From Burkholderiales bacterium (lineage in GTDB: Bacteria; Pseudomonadota; Gammaproteobacteria; Burkholderiales; Burkholderiaceae_C): a stretch of 10,193 bases of DNA. A model generated the notes under the pieces. It worked only from the letters and a program-made list of their open reading frames with translations. It made no database searches and had not been told where the DNA came from. The stretch spans positions 1 through 10,193 of the forward strand of contig CANFYD010000093.1 of NCBI GenBank assembly GCA_947450745.1, in the 5' to 3' direction. The translations under genes and the position numbers were made by a program. Positions 1-6,349 of this stretch are shown piece by piece; the first letter of the stretch is position 1, and every line of letters begins with the position of its first letter.

Positions 1-272
1 ACATGGCCGAATTTGTGCACGCGGCGCAGCGCCAGGCGCTCGAAGGCCGCGCCCAGCAGACCGACGACGATCGGTGCCAGCACCAGCGCGGGCCAGAAGC
101 CCAGCACGCCGACCAGGCTGTAGGCTACATAAGCGCCCAGCATGTAGAAGCTGGCGTGAGCAAAGTTCAGCACGCCCATCATGCTGAAGATCAGCGTCAG
201 ACCGGAGCTGAGCATGAACAAGAGCAGGCCGGAGGACAGGCCGTTCAAGACGTTGATTAAGATTTGAGCCAC
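1..272 (-). CDS. LivH-type branched-chain amino acid ABC transporter permease, N-terminal part (runs off left edge)
   Basis: Inner-membrane permease subunit of a branched-chain amino acid/organic acid ABC importer (BPD_transp_2 family); it would form the channel with a LivM partner. Only the first 90 codons are in the window. The translation starts MAQILINVLNGLSSGLLL and continues with the stretch LTLIFSMMGVLNFAHASFY, the hallmark N-terminal segment of LivH proteins, followed by further hydrophobic helices and a basic loop FERLALRRVHKFGH. The start is GTG at 270-272: the in-frame codons just upstream hold no ATG, and the protein start matches the family. No good Shine-Dalgarno sequence precedes it. 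It lies 176 bases downstream of the solute-binding protein gene on the same strand, so the two are likely co-transcribed. Family assignment is very secure; the transported substrate is unknown. Confidence 0.93.
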   Translation of the reverse strand, partial: MAQILINVLNGLSSGLLLFMLSSGLTLIFSMMGVLNFAHASFYMLGAYVAYSLVGVLGFWPALVLAPIVVGLLGAAFERLALRRVHKFGH

Positions 273-322
273 GGGGTCTCGCGTAATTGGGAGCGCGTCA
301 AACGCAGCAGGATTCGGGATGA

Positions 323-337
323 GGCATGCAACATGCC
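323..337. repeat. Small perfect inverted repeat between binding-protein and permease genes
   Basis: GGCATG and CATGCC separated by CAA form a 6-bp stem with a 3-base loop inside the 176-base gap between the solute-binding protein and livH. There is no following T-run, so it is not a classic terminator. Hairpins in such gaps can protect the upstream binding-protein mRNA from 3' decay and so raise its level over the permease; that role here is inference only. Apart from this I see nothing recognisable in 273-448. Confidence 0.3.
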
Positions 338-448
338 GCTGTATCAAAGCAAGCGGGCTGAAGATGACGTTGAGCGGCACCGTGTTGCGACGGCGCGCGC
401 TGCAAGGCCAAGATCAGCCCGCATCAGGCTGGCCAGTTGGGCCGGACT

Positions 449-1687
449 TTATGGACGCTTCATCTGGCACGAGGTCGGCGTGCTCGACACATAGGACTCA
501 TAAGTCTTGACCGGTGCCAAGGTGTAGCCGGTGTTCTCGGGCGAATACGGATACTTCGCATCGGCCTTCTGCCAGACCGAGATGAACAGTGGCTGCTGCA
601 ATTGGTGATCGGCCTTGCGCATCTCGACTTCGCCGTTGAAGCTCTTGACCTTCAGGCCTTCCAGGGCCGCAGCCACCTTGACCGGGTCAGTCGACTTGGC
701 CTTGGCCATCGCCTCGCCCAGCAGGCTGTAGATGTGAATCACGCTGCCGGTGTAGAAGTCGTCCTTGAACTTGGTCTGGAATTCCTCTTGCCATTTGCCC
801 ATCTGGCCACCCATGTTGTAGTGGTTGTAGGACACCTGGTAGACCCGACCGGCACCGTTCTTGCCCAGCGCAGTCGGTGTGCCGGAGACGCCGGTGTAGT
901 AGGTGAAGAACTTGCCGGTGTAGCCGGATTCATTGGCGGCCTTGATCAGCAGCGCCAGGTCCGAACCCCAGTTGCCGGTGATGACGGTGTCGGCACCCGA
1001 GGCCTTGATCTTGGCGACGTAAGGGGCAAAGTCGCGCACCTGCGCCAGCGGGTGGAGGTCTTCTCCGACGATCTGCACGTCCGGCCGCTTGACCGCCAGC
1101 ATTTCCTTGGCGTACTTGGCGACCTGATGGCCGTGGGCATAGTTCTGATTCAGCAGGAACACCTTCTTGATGTCGGGCTGATCCTTCATGAATGTGGTCA
1201 GCGCCTCCATCTTCATCGAGGTATCGGCATCCATGCGGAAATGCCAGTAACTGCATTTGCTGTTGGTCAGATCGGGGTCCACGGCCGAGTGGTTCAGGAA
1301 CAGCACTTCCTTGCCGGGGTTGCGCTCGTTGTGCTTGTTGATCGCGTCGATCAGGGCCACGGCCACGCCGGAGCCATTGCCCTGGGTGACGTAGCGCACG
1401 CCTTGGTCGATGGCGGACTTGAGCGCGTTCAGCGACTCGGCCGGGCTCAGCTTGTTGTCGATCGGGACGATTTCAAACTTCACGCCAGCCGGATTGGTGG
1501 CGTTGAATTTTTCAGCGAAGAACTGAAAGCTCTTGACCTGGTTCTGCCCCACCGGTGCCATCAGGCCAGACAGCGGGTCGATCCAGGCAATCTTGACCGT
1601 CTCGCCCTTTTGGGCAAAGGCAGCTGCGCCACTCAGCAACAGGGCTGCCGCGACGGCGATCTTCAACGGGCGTTTCGCGATATTCAT
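449..1687 (-). CDS. Periplasmic solute-binding protein of a branched-chain amino acid-type ABC transporter (Peripla_BP_6)
   Basis: A 412-residue LivJ/LivK-like receptor that would bind its ligand in the periplasm and deliver it to the LivH/LivM-type permease encoded downstream. The N-terminus is a clear Sec signal peptide: MNIAKRPLK, then a hydrophobic run ending AAAFA, with likely cleavage after residue 25 before QKGETVKIAWIDPLSG. That mature start is typical of type I periplasmic binding proteins. Two cysteines remain in the mature protein (Cys145 in NSKCSYW and Cys407 in TSCQMKRP at the extreme C-terminus) and could form a disulfide. The start ATG has a strong Shine-Dalgarno AAGGAGA (1693-1699) at 5-base spacing. 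The gene follows the acyl-CoA ligase gene after 174 bases and precedes livH. The ligand cannot be deduced: this subfamily covers amino acids, aromatic acids, amides and other small acids. Family confidence is high. Confidence 0.93.
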   Translation of the reverse strand: MNIAKRPLKIAVAAALLLSGAAAFAQKGETVKIAWIDPLSGLMAPVGQNQVKSFQFFAEKFNATNPAGVKFEIVPIDNKLSPAESLNALKSAIDQGVRYVTQGNGSGVAVALIDAINKHNERNPGKEVLFLNHSAVDPDLTNSKCSYWHFRMDADTSMKMEALTTFMKDQPDIKKVFLLNQNYAHGHQVAKYAKEMLAVKRPDVQIVGEDLHPLAQVRDFAPYVAKIKASGADTVITGNWGSDLALLIKAANESGYTGKFFTYYTGVSGTPTALGKNGAGRVYQVSYNHYNMGGQMGKWQEEFQTKFKDDFYTGSVIHIYSLLGEAMAKAKSTDPVKVAAALEGLKVKSFNGEVEMRKADHQLQQPLFISVWQKADAKYPYSPENTGYTLAPVKTYESYVSSTPTSCQMKRP

Positions 1688-1750
1688 CGTTGTCTCCTTC
1701 GGGTTTATCAGGCGTGCAATGCGGTAACACTGACCTTGCCCACGGTAGCC

Positions 1751-1772
1751 GAGCGCCGCCCTCGCGGCGTTC
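1751..1772. repeat. GC-rich hairpin in the leader of the binding-protein gene
   Basis: The segment forms a stem of up to 9 bp around a 4-base loop: the core CGCCGC (1754-1759) pairs perfectly with GCGGCG (1764-1769), extended by one G-T and two standard pairs when read as plus strand. No T-run follows on either strand, so it is a weak terminator candidate at best. It lies 63 bases upstream of the binding-protein start, within the 174-base ligase/binding-protein gap. I could not identify a convincing promoter or a known riboswitch in this gap. Confidence 0.3.
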
Positions 1773-1861
1773 AGGACTTACCCGGTGGGCAGGCCGTAGG
1801 CTCTCAAAAGGTGACAAATTTCCGCCGCATGCGACCGGCAAGCTAGGAAAGTTTCCACACT

Positions 1862-3508
1862 TCAGGTGCCGGGCAGGCGGTGAGCCTTGAACTGCTCGCG
1901 CAACTTGAGCTTTTGCAGCTTGCCGGTGGCGGTATGCGGCAACTCGGTGACGAACTGGACGTCGTCAGGAATCTGCCATTTGGCGATCCGTCCCTCGAAG
2001 AATTCCAGCACCTGCTCGCGACTCAGCTCCGCGCCGGGCTTCTTGATGATGACCAGCAGCGGCCGCTCATCCCACTTCGGGTGGGCACAAGCGATCACCG
2101 CCGCTTCGTGCACATCCGGGTGGGCCATGGCGATGTTTTCCAGGTCGATCGAGCTGATCCATTCGCCGCCGGACTTGATCACATCCTTGCTGCGATCGGT
2201 GATCTGCATGAAGCCTTCGTCGTCTATCGTGGCCACGTCGCCGGTCGGGAACCAGCCCGGCACGCCGTCCACACTGATCAACGGCGATGTGCTCTGACCA
2301 AAATAGCTGCTGATCACCCAGGGGCCGCGCACCACCAGATTGCCGGCGCTGACGCCGTCCCACGGCAGGGCATGACCGTCGTCGTCGATGACCGCCATGT
2401 CCACGCCGTAAATCGCTTTGCCCTGCTTTTCCAGCAAGCGGCGTTGTGCATCAGCCGACAAGCCGGCCTGCTTGGCATTCAAGGTGGACACGGTGCCCAG
2501 CGGCGACATCTCGGTCATGCCCCAGGCATGAATCACCTCGACACCAAAGTCCTCGATCAGCGTTTTCATCATGGCCGGCGGGCAAGCCGAGCCGCCTATC
2601 ACCGTGCGCTTGAAGCTGCTGAACTTCAGCTGATTCGTCTTCACATAGGTAAGCAAACCCAACCACACCGTCGGCACACCGGCGCTGAAGGTCACGCCTT
2701 CGGCCTCGAACAGTTCGAACAAAGACTTGCCGTCCATGTGCGGGCCGGGCATCACCAGCTTGCAGCCGACGATGGCGCAGCTGTACGGCAAACCCCAGGC
2801 GTTGACGTGGAACATCGGCACGACCGGCAGGATCACATCGCGCGCCGAACAACCCAACGCGTCCGGCAGCGCCGAACCAAAAGCGTGCAGGACGCTGGAG
2901 CGGTGGCTGTAGACCGCGCCCTTCGGATGGCCGGTGGTGCCCGAGGTGTAGCAGATGCTGGAGGCAGTGTTTTCGTCAAAATCGGGCCAGGTGTAAGCGC
3001 CGTCTTCGGCCTCGATCAACTCCTCGTAGCAGAGCAGCCCGGCCAAGCTGGTTTGGGCCGGCATGTGGGCCCGATCCGTCATCAGGATGAAATGCTTGAT
3101 GCTGGGCATCTGCGTGGCCAGCTTTTCCACCAGCGGCAAAAAGGTCAGGTCAAAACACAGCACCAAGTCCTGCGCGTCGTTGGCAATCCAGGCGACTTGC
3201 TCGGGGAACAGCCGCGGGTTGATGGTGTGGCAGACCAGCTCCGAGCCGGACGAGCCGTAATAGATTTCCAGGTGCCGGTAGCCGTTCCAAGCCAACGTCC
3301 CGATGCGATCGCCTGCTTGGCAACCCAGCCGGGCCAAGGCCTGAGCCAGTTGCCGCGACCTCTTTTCGGCCGCGCGCCAGTTGTAGCGGTGCATGTCGCC
3401 TTCGACCCGTTTGCTGACAATTTCCGTATCGCCTGCATGCCGGGCGGCATGCTTGATCAGCGACGAAATCAGCAGCGGCATCGCCATCATTTGACCCATC
3501 AACGCCAT
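1862..3508 (-). CDS. AMP-forming acyl-CoA ligase (FadD/DmdB-like, ANL superfamily)
   Basis: A 548-residue adenylate-forming enzyme that would activate a carboxylic acid with ATP to an acyl-AMP and then a CoA thioester in the cytosol. All ANL signatures are visible: the P-loop-like YTSGTTGHPKG (187-197), PMFHVNAWG (231-239), the GMTE motif (330-333), the TGD aspartate (422-424), ITDRSKDVIKSGGEWIS (436-452), and the catalytic lysine in TATGK (Lys530) near the C-terminus. Length is normal and nothing is missing. The N-terminus MALMGQMMAMPLLISSLIKHA resembles ligases annotated as long/medium-chain fatty acyl-CoA or 3-(methylthio)propionyl-CoA ligases; chain length cannot be read from sequence. 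The ATG has AGGAGA (3515-3520) 6 bases upstream. Its position ahead of a Liv-type transporter suggests, as inference, that imported acids could be its substrate. Confidence 0.93.
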   Translation of the reverse strand: MALMGQMMAMPLLISSLIKHAARHAGDTEIVSKRVEGDMHRYNWRAAEKRSRQLAQALARLGCQAGDRIGTLAWNGYRHLEIYYGSSGSELVCHTINPRLFPEQVAWIANDAQDLVLCFDLTFLPLVEKLATQMPSIKHFILMTDRAHMPAQTSLAGLLCYEELIEAEDGAYTWPDFDENTASSICYTSGTTGHPKGAVYSHRSSVLHAFGSALPDALGCSARDVILPVVPMFHVNAWGLPYSCAIVGCKLVMPGPHMDGKSLFELFEAEGVTFSAGVPTVWLGLLTYVKTNQLKFSSFKRTVIGGSACPPAMMKTLIEDFGVEVIHAWGMTEMSPLGTVSTLNAKQAGLSADAQRRLLEKQGKAIYGVDMAVIDDDGHALPWDGVSAGNLVVRGPWVISSYFGQSTSPLISVDGVPGWFPTGDVATIDDEGFMQITDRSKDVIKSGGEWISSIDLENIAMAHPDVHEAAVIACAHPKWDERPLLVIIKKPGAELSREQVLEFFEGRIAKWQIPDDVQFVTELPHTATGKLQKLKLREQFKAHRLPGT

Positions 3509-3739
3509 CTATCGTCTCCTGTTGCGGGCAGCGGCAGCGCCCTGCACCCTTGGTTTGAATCAGTCTAATCCAGCACTTGCAGCCGCCATAGTCGCCGCCG
3601 TTACACCGAAGTGCAACAGCTGTAGGGGTATTCACGGGCTTGCTGATCGCGGATTCCTGAGGGGGTCGATCAGCCGAGTCCCCCGCGCTCAGCAAGGTGC
3701 AGACCCGTCTGGCTACACTTCCCAGGTGAATTTTTCTGA
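3509..3739. other. Intergenic region between the divergent acyl-CoA ligase and the selO remnant/msrB
   Basis: No gene is supported here. The region must hold the ligase promoter on the minus strand and probably a promoter for the plus-strand msrB group, since the selO coding region that would normally precede msrB is gone. I see the ligase Shine-Dalgarno (3515-3520), an 8-bp inverted repeat at 3642-3674, and a weak plus-strand -10-like TACACT at 3714-3719 without a good -35 hexamer. I could not find recognisable pieces of the missing selO coding sequence in any frame. Confidence 0.5.
3642..3674. repeat. 8-bp inverted repeat upstream of the acyl-CoA ligase (possible operator)
   Basis: GCTGATCG (3642-3649) and CGATCAGC (3667-3674) are perfect inverse complements separated by 17 bases, giving a 25-base centre-to-centre distance. 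It lies about 135-165 bases upstream of the ligase start in the divergent control region. No T-run follows, so a terminator is unlikely. A regulator-binding dyad is possible; chance is also possible at this length. Confidence 0.3.
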
Positions 3740-3904
3740 GCCTCCGGCTCGCCCAAGCTCCTGGCAGCCCAGGCGGGTGACTTCGGCAAGGTCGAGCGCC
3801 TGCTGAAGGTGCTGCAACATCCCTTCGACGAACCGGCGCTGCTCAGCGACGCCGGTTTTCCGCCCGATTGGGCGCAATCACTGGAAGTGTCCTGTTCATC
3901 ATGA
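3740..3904 (+). pseudogene. selO: Remnant of SelO/YdiU (protein AMPylase pseudokinase), C-terminal end only
   Basis: The frame ending in TGA at 3902-3904 reads LLAAQAGDFGKVERLLKVLQ, then HPFDEPALLSDAGFPPDWAQ, then SLEVSCSS-stop. This matches the conserved C-terminus of SelO/YdiU proteins, which have an A-GDF--V--LL-VL--PFDE block, a PPDWA motif and end in the redox-active SCSS. Intact SelO is about 480-520 residues; only about 50 codons remain here. The frame is closed by an in-frame TGA at 3737-3739, has no ATG or GTG start, and has no homologous sequence upstream, so the N-terminal roughly 90 percent, including the pseudokinase core, is missing. The stop overlaps the msrB start as ATGA, the usual coupling of a selO-msrB operon, which supports the identity. 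Translation of the stump is doubtful. An assembly error or contig-level deletion cannot be excluded from one window. Confidence 0.75.
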
Positions 3905-4326
3905 GTGACTACCCCGTCAAGAAAACCGATGCCGAGTGGCGTGCCCAACTCGACAGCATGCAATATGAAGTGGCCCGCCACGCCGCCACCGAACGCGCTT
4001 TCACCGGCAAGTATTGGGACCACTTCGAAAACGGCCAATACCAATGCGTCGGCTGCGGCACGCCGCTGTTCGAGGCGGACACCAAGTTCGACGCCGGCTG
4101 CGGTTGGCCCAGCTATTGGGCCCCGGTCAACGCCGAAGTGATCGAGCGCGTGGTCGACAAAGCGCACGGCATGGTGCGGGTCGAGGTGCGCTGCAACAAC
4201 TGCGGCTCCCACCTGGGCCATGTGTTCCCCGACGGCCCCGACCCGACCGGCGAGCGTTTTTGCATCAACTCGGCCGCGATAGACTTCACCCCCTTGCGGG
4301 ATGCGCCGCCCGAGCGCAGCGAATAG
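3901..4326 (+). CDS. msrB: Peptide-methionine (R)-S-oxide reductase MsrB
   Basis: A 141-residue cytosolic enzyme that reduces methionine-R-sulfoxide in proteins back to methionine using thioredoxin. Zinc-site cysteines are Cys49/Cys52 (CVGC) and Cys98/Cys101 (CNNC); the catalytic cysteine is Cys121 in RFCINSAAIDF. These sit at a constant offset of four from the E. coli MsrB positions as I recall them. An extra Cys67 in AGCGWPSYW is the possible resolving cysteine. The start MSDYPVKKTDAEW at 3901 is preferred over an in-frame ATG at 3868, because the upstream codons belong to the selO tail in another frame and the family starts here. The start overlaps the selO-remnant stop in ATGA, and only a poor Shine-Dalgarno is visible, so translation may once have depended on coupling to selO. 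yciB follows after 31 bases. Confidence 0.96.
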   Translation: MSDYPVKKTDAEWRAQLDSMQYEVARHAATERAFTGKYWDHFENGQYQCVGCGTPLFEADTKFDAGCGWPSYWAPVNAEVIERVVDKAHGMVRVEVRCNNCGSHLGHVFPDGPDPTGERFCINSAAIDFTPLRDAPPERSE

Positions 4327-4357
4327 CTCCGCCACCCACCGAACAGAGAATCTTTTG

Positions 4358-5011
4358 ATGAAGTTTTTGCTCGATTTTCTTCCGCTGCTGCTGTTCTTCG
4401 GCACCTTCAAATACGCGGATTCCCACAAGGATTGGGCCGCCGCCTTCGCCAGCGAGCATTTCGGCTTCATGGTGTCGGGCGGTGTGGTCGGCGTGGACGA
4501 AGCGCCGGTGTTGCTGGCCACTTTGGTGGTGATGTTGGCCACCCTGACGCAGGCGCTGATCCTGAAACTGCGCGGCAAGAAGATCGACCTGATGCTGTGG
4601 ATCAGCCTCGGCTTGGTGGTCACCTTGGGTGGTGCCACGATCTGGTTCCACAACGCCACCTTCATCAAATGGAAGCCGACCGGCCTGTACTGGGGCTTTG
4701 CCCTGGTGTTCTGGGGCAGCCAGGCCTTCTTTGGCAAGAATCTGATCCAGCGCATGTTGGGCGGCGAGTTGAGCTTGCCCGACTTCGTCTGGCGCAACTT
4801 GAACCGGGCCTGGGTGGTGTTTTTCGCCGTGATGGGCGTGTTGAACATTTACGTGGCGTACAACTTTTCCACCTCGACCTGGGCCAGTTTCAAGGCCTTT
4901 GGCACGACCGGGCTGATCCTGCTGTTTACGCTGGCGCAAGGCTTCTACCTGAGCCGCCACATCAGCGAACCCACCGAAGCCAAGCCGGCTGATGAAGGCG
5001 TCAAACCATGA
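4358..5011 (+). CDS. yciB: Septation protein A / YciB family inner-membrane protein
   Basis: A 217-residue polytopic membrane protein of the YciB/IspZ (septation protein A) family, linked in other bacteria to septation and envelope synthesis. The N-terminus MKFLLDFLPLLLFFGTFKYA is the classic family start. Hydrophobic segments lie at about 4-18, 47-68, 78-95, 108-125, 150-170 and 181-198. The conserved block IWFHNATFIKWKPT (95-108) follows the third helix. The loop HKDWAAAFASEHFG before the second helix is longer than in E. coli YciB. The start at 4358 is chosen over an in-frame ATG at 4301, which lies inside msrB and would add a non-family leader; the Shine-Dalgarno is weak (AGAGAA, 7 bases upstream). 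The TGA overlaps the bolA ATG as ATGA, so the two are translationally coupled. Confidence 0.95.
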   Translation: MKFLLDFLPLLLFFGTFKYADSHKDWAAAFASEHFGFMVSGGVVGVDEAPVLLATLVVMLATLTQALILKLRGKKIDLMLWISLGLVVTLGGATIWFHNATFIKWKPTGLYWGFALVFWGSQAFFGKNLIQRMLGGELSLPDFVWRNLNRAWVVFFAVMGVLNIYVAYNFSTSTWASFKAFGTTGLILLFTLAQGFYLSRHISEPTEAKPADEGVKP

Positions 5012-5283
5012 GTAGCCTGCGCCCCAGCATCGCCGAGATCGAAGCCCGGCTGCGCCAAACCTTGGCCCCGCTGACCTTGGCCGTGCAAGACGACAGCGCC
5101 CAGCACGCCGGCCATGCCGGTGCCCGCGAGGGTGGACATTACAGCGTCACCTTGGTCAGCGCCCGCTTTACCGGGCTCAACCGGGTGGCCCGGCATCGCC
5201 TCGTATATCATTCGATGGCTGAGCTGATGCAGCAAGGCATCCATGCGCTGGCGATCGACGCACGCGCACCGGACGAAGTTTGA
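5008..5283 (+). CDS. bolA: BolA family protein
   Basis: A 91-residue small cytosolic protein of the BolA family, which in other bacteria acts with monothiol glutaredoxins in iron-sulfur handling and affects morphology and stress response. The class II KH-like fold signature is visible: an N-terminal helix IAEIEARLRQTL, a strand with LAVQDDSAQHAGH, FTGLNRVARHRLVYHSMAEL, and the closing IHALAIDARAP. The conserved His in HRLVY, a metal-ligand candidate, is present. There is no cysteine in the protein, so any [2Fe-2S] bridging would rely on histidine. The ATG overlaps the yciB stop; AAGG (4995-4998) lies 9 bases upstream. A strong terminator begins 47 bases after the stop. Function is inferred from family only. 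Confidence 0.93.
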   Translation: MSSLRPSIAEIEARLRQTLAPLTLAVQDDSAQHAGHAGAREGGHYSVTLVSARFTGLNRVARHRLVYHSMAELMQQGIHALAIDARAPDEV

Positions 5284-5287
5284 AGCC

Positions 5288-5319
5288 GCTTGCAAGCTCC
5301 TGAATGTGAGCCCTGGTAT
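5288..5319 (+). promoter_or_regulatory. Weak promoter candidate with a 10-bp palindrome, ahead of the isomerase gene
   Basis: TTGCAA (5290-5295) and TGGTAT (5314-5319) are spaced 18 bases apart, matching the sigma70 hexamers at only 4/6 and 3/6. The -35-like hexamer lies in a perfect palindrome GCTTGCAAGC (5288-5297). If used, the transcript would begin near 5326, just before the terminator hairpin at 5330. The match is poor and this is offered only because no better promoter precedes the isomerase gene. Confidence 0.22.
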
Positions 5320-5329
5320 CCCTGTCATC

Positions 5330-5353
5330 TGCGCCGTTTTGGCGCATTTTTTT
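5330..5353 (+). terminator. Rho-independent terminator after bolA, directly upstream of the isomerase start
   Basis: TGCGCC (5330-5335) pairs with GGCGCA (5341-5346) around a GTTTT loop, followed at once by seven T residues (5347-5353). This is a textbook intrinsic terminator on the plus strand. It closes the msrB-yciB-bolA unit, 47 bases after the bolA stop. It ends only 17 bases before the isomerase ATG, leaving no room for a promoter between them. Confidence 0.88.
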
Positions 5354-5370
5354 ACCTTAGCCGATCGATC

Positions 5371-6180
5371 ATGCCCATGAAGAAGTTTGTGCTTGCCGCC
5401 ACCGTTGCGGCCTTGTCCGCTGTGCTCGTGCCCATCTCGGCTAACGCGCAGAACATTGCGACCGTGAATGGCAAGGCCGTGCCCAAGGCACGCGTCGATC
5501 TGCTGATCAGCCAAGTCACCAAAACCGGCCAACAAGCCCGCACGCCCGAGCTCGAAGCTCAGGTCAAGGACGAAGTCGTGCTGCGCGAAATCTTCATCCA
5601 GGAAGCCGAAAAGCGTGGCATCCCTGCCGGTGCCGAATACAAGGCCCAACTCGATCTGGCCCGCCAGAGCATCCTGATCCGCGAACTGTTCGCCGAGTTC
5701 ACCAAGAAGAACCCGGTGACCGACGCCGAAGCCAAAGCCGAGTACGAGAAGTTCAAGGCCCAGAACAGCGGCCAAGAGTTCCGGGCCCGCCACATCCTGG
5801 TGGAAAAAGAAGACGAAGCCAAAGCCCTGATCGCGCAGATCAAGGCCGGTGCCAAGTTTGAAGAGCTGGCCACCAAAAACTCCAAAGACCCCGGCTCCGC
5901 AGTCAACGGCGGCGACCTCGATTGGGCCAACGGCAGCAGCTACGTCCCCGAGTTCACCAAAGCCCTGAGCGGACTGAAAAAGGGTGAAATGACCGAAGAG
6001 CCGGTGAAAACACAATTCGGTTTCCACATCATCAAGCTCGAAGACAGCCGCGAAGCCCAGTTCCCCGGCTTCGACGACGTCAAAGCCCAAATCCTGCAGC
6101 GCCTCGGCCAGCAAAAAGTCGGTGCCTACCAGCAAGAGCTGAAGACCAAGGCAAAGACGGATTACAAGTTCGCAAATTAA
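5371..6180 (+). CDS. Secreted parvulin-type peptidylprolyl cis-trans isomerase (PpiC/SurA/PrsA-like)
   Basis: A 269-residue folding catalyst that would act in the periplasm on outer-membrane or secreted proteins. The N-terminus MPMKKFVLAATVAALSAVLV ending SANA is a Sec signal peptide with likely cleavage after residue 26. Residues 28-135 form a SurA_N-like chaperone domain (IATVNGKAVPKARVDLLIS onward). The parvulin domain spans about 138-225: ARHILVEKEDEAKALI with the signature His141, SKDPGSAVNGGDLDWA, and TQFGFHIIKLED. The protein lacks a lipobox cysteine, so it is soluble, unlike Gram-positive PrsA. ATG 5371 and ATG 5377 are both possible; neither has a Shine-Dalgarno, because a terminator U-run occupies 5347-5353. 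An in-frame ATG at 5290 is rejected, since it would bury the signal peptide behind the terminator. Function by family is secure; clients are unknown. Confidence 0.94.
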   Translation: MPMKKFVLAATVAALSAVLVPISANAQNIATVNGKAVPKARVDLLISQVTKTGQQARTPELEAQVKDEVVLREIFIQEAEKRGIPAGAEYKAQLDLARQSILIRELFAEFTKKNPVTDAEAKAEYEKFKAQNSGQEFRARHILVEKEDEAKALIAQIKAGAKFEELATKNSKDPGSAVNGGDLDWANGSSYVPEFTKALSGLKKGEMTEEPVKTQFGFHIIKLEDSREAQFPGFDDVKAQILQRLGQQKVGAYQQELKTKAKTDYKFAN

Positions 6181-6186
6181 GACCTT

Positions 6187-6224
6187 GGGGATAGACCGAG
6201 CTGTACTCAGTGAGCTCTGTCCCC
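6187..6224. repeat. Long palindrome after the isomerase gene (REP-like candidate)
   Basis: GGGGATAGA (6187-6195) pairs with TCTGTCCCC (6216-6224) as a 9-bp stem with one G-T pair; the 20-base centre contains a further partial dyad GAGCT/AGCTC. No T-run follows immediately. The minus-strand reading begins GGGGACAGAGCTC, which resembles the GGGGACAGA-type intergenic palindromes scattered through many betaproteobacterial genomes. It could be a dispersed REP-type element or simply the mRNA 3' hairpin of the isomerase gene. Confidence 0.45.
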
Positions 6225-6299
6225 ATCTGATTAGAGAATTTGGGAATTTTTGGCGATAGCCCTCGCTGTCCCCAGCAGCATCCGCCCCACGCCCGACCC

Positions 6300-6334
6300 A
6301 ACCCGCGCAGCGCCCCCAGGCATACGCGGGTTTT
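6300..6334 (+). terminator. Terminator-like hairpin between the isomerase and DUF2062 genes
   Basis: AACCCGCG (6300-6307) and CGCGGGTT (6325-6332) form a perfect 8-bp stem with a 17-base loop that itself holds a small GCC/GGC hairpin. A short T-run TTTT (6331-6334), then CTC, follows. It is a plausible intrinsic terminator for the isomerase transcript, weaker than the one after bolA because the loop is long and the T-run short. It ends 25 bases before the proposed TTG start of the next gene. Confidence 0.5.
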
Positions 6335-6349
6335 CTCATTGCCGCCACC

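Noticed and set aside
1751..1772. Rho-independent terminator after the acyl-CoA ligase gene
   Set aside because: The stem is good, but no T-run follows on the relevant strand, so I list it only as a hairpin.
437..1846. Long plus-strand open frame (469 codons) opposite the solute-binding protein gene
   Set aside because: It mirrors a well-supported gene on the other strand; such antisense frames arise from high GC at third positions. The protein is low-quality and matches no family I know.
1880..3568. Plus-strand open frame of 562 codons opposite the acyl-CoA ligase
   Set aside because: Antisense shadow of a gene with complete ANL motifs; the His/Arg/Gln-rich composition is typical of a shadow frame.
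3868..3900. Eleven-codon N-terminal extension of msrB from ATG 3868
   Set aside because: The added residues (MGAITGSVLFI) are not part of MsrB proteins and overlap the selO tail; the ATGA overlap at 3901 is the natural start.
3670..4848. Minus-strand open frame of 392 codons across msrB and yciB
   Set aside because: It crosses two genes with clear families on the opposite strand and shows no coherent domain.
5290..5370. Upstream ATG 5290 for the isomerase
   Set aside because: It would place 27 residues before the signal peptide and span the terminator; ATG 5371 or 5377 fits the secreted family.
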